From Pseudomonadota bacterium (GTDB lineage Bacteria > Pseudomonadota > Gammaproteobacteria > Burkholderiales > Thiobacillaceae), in NCBI GenBank assembly GCA_030836725.1, contig JAUPLV010000002.1, positions 1 to 35,954 of the forward strand: DNA of 35,954 bases. The letters run 5' to 3'. The first letter of the stretch is position 1; each line of letters starts with the position of its first letter. This document shows positions 33,394 through 35,954 of the stretch, piece after piece. The translations under genes were made by a program, and so were the position numbers. The notes under the pieces are model-generated. The model saw nothing but the letters and a program-made list of their open reading frames with translations. It did not search any database and was not told the DNA's origin.

Positions 33394-34341
33394 ATGACGA
33401 CGAAAAAACCAGCAAGACCCAGTGTGGCCCGTCCCAAAGGCGCGCAAGTCAAGAAATCCGCACCGCAGGCGGGCACCGTGCGCGTGGCCGCCATCCAGAT
33501 GGCATCCGGCCCCAACGTGTCCGCCAATCTGGCCGAAGCCGAGCAGCTCATCGAACTGGCGGTCGACGCGGGCGCGCAGTTGATCGCGCTGCCGGAGTTT
33601 TTCTGCATCATGGGGCTGAAGGATGCCGACGTGGTGAAGGCGCGCGAGGCTGAAGGCCAGGGTCCGATCCAGGCGTTCCTGTCGCGCATGGCGAAGAAAC
33701 ATCGCGTCTGGCTGATCGGCGGTTCCATTCCGCTGGAAGCCAGCGTGGCGAACAAGGTGCGCAACAGCTGCCTGGTGTACGACGAACGCGGCAAGCAGGT
33801 GGCGCGCTACGACAAGATTCACCTGTTCGGCCTCGATCTCGGCAACGAGCGTTATCAGGAAGCCAAGCTGATCGAGCCGGGCGACAAGGTCGTCGTCGTC
33901 AACAGCCCGTTCGGCCGCATCGGTCTGTCGACCTGCTACGACCTGCGCTTCCCCGAGCTGTACCGCGCCATGCCCGACGTCGACATCATCGTGGTGCCGT
34001 CGGCGTTCACCGCCACCACCGGACGCGCGCATTTCGAAACCCTGATCCGCGCCCGCGCGATCGAGAACCTCGCCTACGTGATCGCGCCGGCGCAGGGCGG
34101 CTACCATCTGTCGGGCCGCGAAACCCACGGCGACAGCATGATCGTCGACCCCTGGGGCGTGGTGCTCGACCGCCTGCCGCGCGGCTCCGGCGTGGTCATC
34201 GCCAACATCAACCCGGCCTACCAGGCCAGCCTCAGGAAGAGCCTGCCGGCGCTGCAGCACCGCTTCATCCAGTGCACGCAGATCGAGGTCGATGTGGTCG
34301 AGCGCCGGGTTCCGGCCAAGCGCGAGCCCGCCTCCAAATAA
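33394..34341 (+). CDS. Nitrilase-superfamily amidase (Nit1-like, probable deaminated-glutathione amidase)
   Basis: The 315-aa carbon-nitrogen hydrolase has the Glu-Lys-Cys triad: ALPEFF (E68), RYDKIHLF (K141) and STCYDLRFPELYR (C181). The Nit1/YbeM-type features (NERYQEAKLIEPGD, GRAHFETLIRARAIEN, THGDSMIVDPWG) suggest a repair amidase that hydrolyses deaminated glutathione; this is family knowledge, not proven here. The N-terminal ~28 residues are basic and Ala/Pro-rich (TTKKPARPSVARPKG) and lack counterparts in most relatives, so a start further in cannot be excluded. ATG 33394 is the start nearest the yhdP stop. It lies between yhdP and tldD on the same strand, an order shared by many betaproteobacteria. 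Confidence 0.92.
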   Translation: MTTKKPARPSVARPKGAQVKKSAPQAGTVRVAAIQMASGPNVSANLAEAEQLIELAVDAGAQLIALPEFFCIMGLKDADVVKAREAEGQGPIQAFLSRMAKKHRVWLIGGSIPLEASVANKVRNSCLVYDERGKQVARYDKIHLFGLDLGNERYQEAKLIEPGDKVVVVNSPFGRIGLSTCYDLRFPELYRAMPDVDIIVVPSAFTATTGRAHFETLIRARAIENLAYVIAPAQGGYHLSGRETHGDSMIVDPWGVVLDRLPRGSGVVIANINPAYQASLRKSLPALQHRFIQCTQIEVDVVERRVPAKREPASK

Positions 34342-34371
34342 TTTTGAATCCAGCAGGATCAGGACACATTC

Positions 34372-35844
34372 ATGAACCCCACCGACGCCTTCGTCCCCAT
34401 TCAAACCGCCGAACAGCTTTTTCATTCCGCCGAAGCCACGCTGCTGAAGCCGAACGGGCTGGACGCCGACAAGCTCGCGCCGGTGTTCAGCCGCCTGCTG
34501 ACGCATGAAGTCGACTACGCCGACCTGTATTTCCAGTATTCGCGCTCCGAAGGCTGGAGCCTGGAAGAAGGCCAGGTCAAATCCGGCAGCTTCAACATCG
34601 ACCAGGGCGTCGGCGTGCGCGCGATCTCCGGCGAGAAAACCGCCTTCGCCTATTCCGACGACATCAGCCTCGAAGCATTGGGCGCGGCGGCCGACGCCAC
34701 TCGCGCGATCGCCCGCGCCGGGCAGAATCGCAGCTTCGGCGTGACGCAGCGCGGCGAAGGCCGCCAGCTGTATCACGCGGTCGATCCGCTGGCGAGCCTG
34801 GACGATGCGGCCAAGGTGACCCTGCTGGAGCGGCTGGAGAAGAAAGCCCGCGCGATGGACCCGCGCGTCATCCAGGTGATGGCTAGCCTTGCCTCCGAAT
34901 ATGAAGTCATCTTCATCGCGCGTTCCGACGGCCATCTGGCCGCCGACGTGCGACCGCTGGTGCGGCTGTCGCTGCAGGTCATCGCCGAGCAGGACGGCCG
35001 CCGCGAGCAGGGTTCCGGCGGCGGCGGCGGCCGCTTCGACTACAGCTACTTCACCGACGACATCCTGGAAAAATACGCGCGCCAGGCCGTGCATCAGGCC
35101 AGCGTCAACCTCGACGCCCGCCCGGCGCCCGCCGGCAGCATGACCGTCGTGCTCGGTTCCGGCTGGCCCGGCATCCTGCTGCACGAAGCCATCGGCCATG
35201 GCCTCGAAGGCGATTTCAACCGCAAAGGCAGCTCGGCTTTCTCGGGCCGCATTGGTGAGCGGGTCGCCGCGCCCGGCGTCACGGTGGTCGACGACGGCAC
35301 CATTCCGCTGCGCCGCGGTTCGCTCAACGTCGACGACGAAGGCAACCCGACCCAGCGCACCGTGCTGATCGAGGACGGCATCCTCACCGGCTACATGCAG
35401 GACATGATGAACGCGCGGCTGATGGGCATGCCGATCACCGGCAACGCGCGCCGCGAATCCTTCGCCCACCTGACCATGCCGCGCATGACCAATACCCTCA
35501 TGCTCGGCGGCGACAAGGACCCGCAAGAGATCATCGCCTCGGTGAAGAACGGCCTCTACGCCGTCAACTTCGGCGGCGGCCAGGTCGACATCACCAGCGG
35601 CAAGTTCGTCTTCTCCGCCGCCGAGGCCTACATGATCGAAGACGGCAAGATCACCTACCCGGTGAAAGGCGCCACCCTCATCGGCAACGGCCCCGAAGTG
35701 CTGACGCGCGTCTCCATGATCGGCAACGACATGGAAATGGATTCGGGCGTGGGCACCTGCGGCAAGGAAGGCCAGAGCGTGCCGGTCGGCGTGGGGCAGC
35801 CGACGCTGCGGATTGATGGGCTGACGGTGGGCGGGACGGCCTGA
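34372..35844 (+). CDS. tldD: Metalloprotease TldD
   Basis: TldD pairs with PmbA/TldE to form a cytoplasmic metalloprotease that degrades small, unfolded peptides and processes microcin B17 in E. coli. The 490-aa protein has the zinc motif HEAIGH (H271, E272, H275), preceded by VVLGSGWPGILL and followed by GLEGDFNRKGSSAFSG. The C-terminal half has the family blocks TVVDDGTIPLRRGSLNVDDE, GILTGYMQDMMNARL, RRESFAHLTMPRMTNTLM and the cysteine in GVGTCGKEGQ. Length is close to E. coli TldD (481). ATG 34372 opens MNPTDAFVPIQTAEQLF; there is a GGA-rich stretch (GCAGGATCAGGA) upstream. pmbA is not in the window. Confidence 0.97.
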   Translation: MNPTDAFVPIQTAEQLFHSAEATLLKPNGLDADKLAPVFSRLLTHEVDYADLYFQYSRSEGWSLEEGQVKSGSFNIDQGVGVRAISGEKTAFAYSDDISLEALGAAADATRAIARAGQNRSFGVTQRGEGRQLYHAVDPLASLDDAAKVTLLERLEKKARAMDPRVIQVMASLASEYEVIFIARSDGHLAADVRPLVRLSLQVIAEQDGRREQGSGGGGGRFDYSYFTDDILEKYARQAVHQASVNLDARPAPAGSMTVVLGSGWPGILLHEAIGHGLEGDFNRKGSSAFSGRIGERVAAPGVTVVDDGTIPLRRGSLNVDDEGNPTQRTVLIEDGILTGYMQDMMNARLMGMPITGNARRESFAHLTMPRMTNTLMLGGDKDPQEIIASVKNGLYAVNFGGGQVDITSGKFVFSAAEAYMIEDGKITYPVKGATLIGNGPEVLTRVSMIGNDMEMDSGVGTCGKEGQSVPVGVGQPTLRIDGLTVGGTA

Positions 35845-35879
35845 TTAGCCTGGAACCGTCTGTTTCAAGTAAATCAGGA

Positions 35880-35954
35880 ATGGCGAAATCCAGAAAAAAC
35901 CGCAAACCCGGGGTGCTTATCGCACCAGGAACACCCAAGCGGTTTACTCGGATC
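35880..35954 (+). CDS. Possible start of an unidentified gene running off the window
   Basis: From ATG 35880 an open frame runs to the last base without a stop, giving 25 residues: MAKSRKNRKPGVLIAPGTP then KRFTRI. It is basic and looks protein-like, and AGGA directly precedes the ATG, rather too close for a good ribosome-binding site. It lies 35 bases after tldD on the same strand. The DNA also folds (AAACCGC 35897-35903 with GCGGTTT 35939-35945; inner GGTGC/GCACC), so it may be a repeat or terminator region instead of a gene. Confidence 0.3.
   Translation, partial: MAKSRKNRKPGVLIAPGTPKRFTRI

Noticed and set aside
33373..35526. 717-codon minus-strand open frame opposite the amidase and tldD
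   Set aside because: It spans two well-supported genes on the other strand and shows no domain of its own.

Overview
The window is about 36 kb of GC-rich bacterial chromosome. Its housekeeping genes and their order point to a betaproteobacterium, something like Thiobacillus or another Nitrosomonadales member. The markers are rph-rdgB-hemW, a two-domain glnE, and a yhdP-nitrilase-tldD run. This placement rests on recognised families, not on a database search. No tRNA, rRNA, CRISPR array or complete insertion sequence was seen.

Left part (1-8.1 kb): the 3' end of rph, then rdgB and hemW (nucleotide-pool cleaning and haem insertion), a NYN-plus-LOTUS RNA-binding/nuclease protein, and the ribosome-rescue hydrolase arfB. 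A divergent S4/pseudouridine-synthase-like gene lies on the minus strand. A coupled trio follows: a small secreted protein, a FolE-like protein with altered catalytic residues, and a membrane methyltransferase. Then come a stand-alone CZB zinc-binding protein and a YjjV-type TatD hydrolase.

Middle part (8.1-19.8 kb): a BI-1/YccA membrane protein, a short CPA2 cation/proton antiporter, a DUF2062 membrane protein, and a 42-residue membrane miniprotein that overlaps the start of a P2A (Ca2+-type) ATPase. glnE and acs are divergent across 68 bp. An eRF1-domain-like protein follows acs.

Accessory zone (19.8-29.5 kb): two similar GC-rich hairpins bracket an inverted pair of REP-like palindromes. 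Next comes an RTX nonapeptide-repeat remnant, then two overlapping genes of visibly lower GC that encode exported proteins of unknown function (830 and 603 aa; the second is ankyrin plus a carboxypeptidase-regulatory-like domain). After these lie the DUF2157-DUF4401-GDYXXLXY membrane operon, an FMN reductase, the Hsp15-like S4 protein and a patch of tandem and inverted repeats.

Right part (29.5-36 kb): yhdP (broken by a one-base frameshift in this sequence), a Nit-type amidase and tldD. A possible gene start runs off the end. In several betaproteobacteria I recall glnE lying next to yhdP. If that is ancestral, the acs-to-hslR block (17.2-29.5 kb) has been inserted or rearranged between them.

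The most interesting items are the exported 20.4-24.7 kb gene pair, the 42-aa peptide coupled to the Ca2+-ATPase, a perfect 13-bp dyad ending on the yhdP start codon, a terminator-like hairpin inside the start of the tatD gene, and two enzyme homologues (pseudouridine synthase and FolE) that have lost family-defining catalytic residues.
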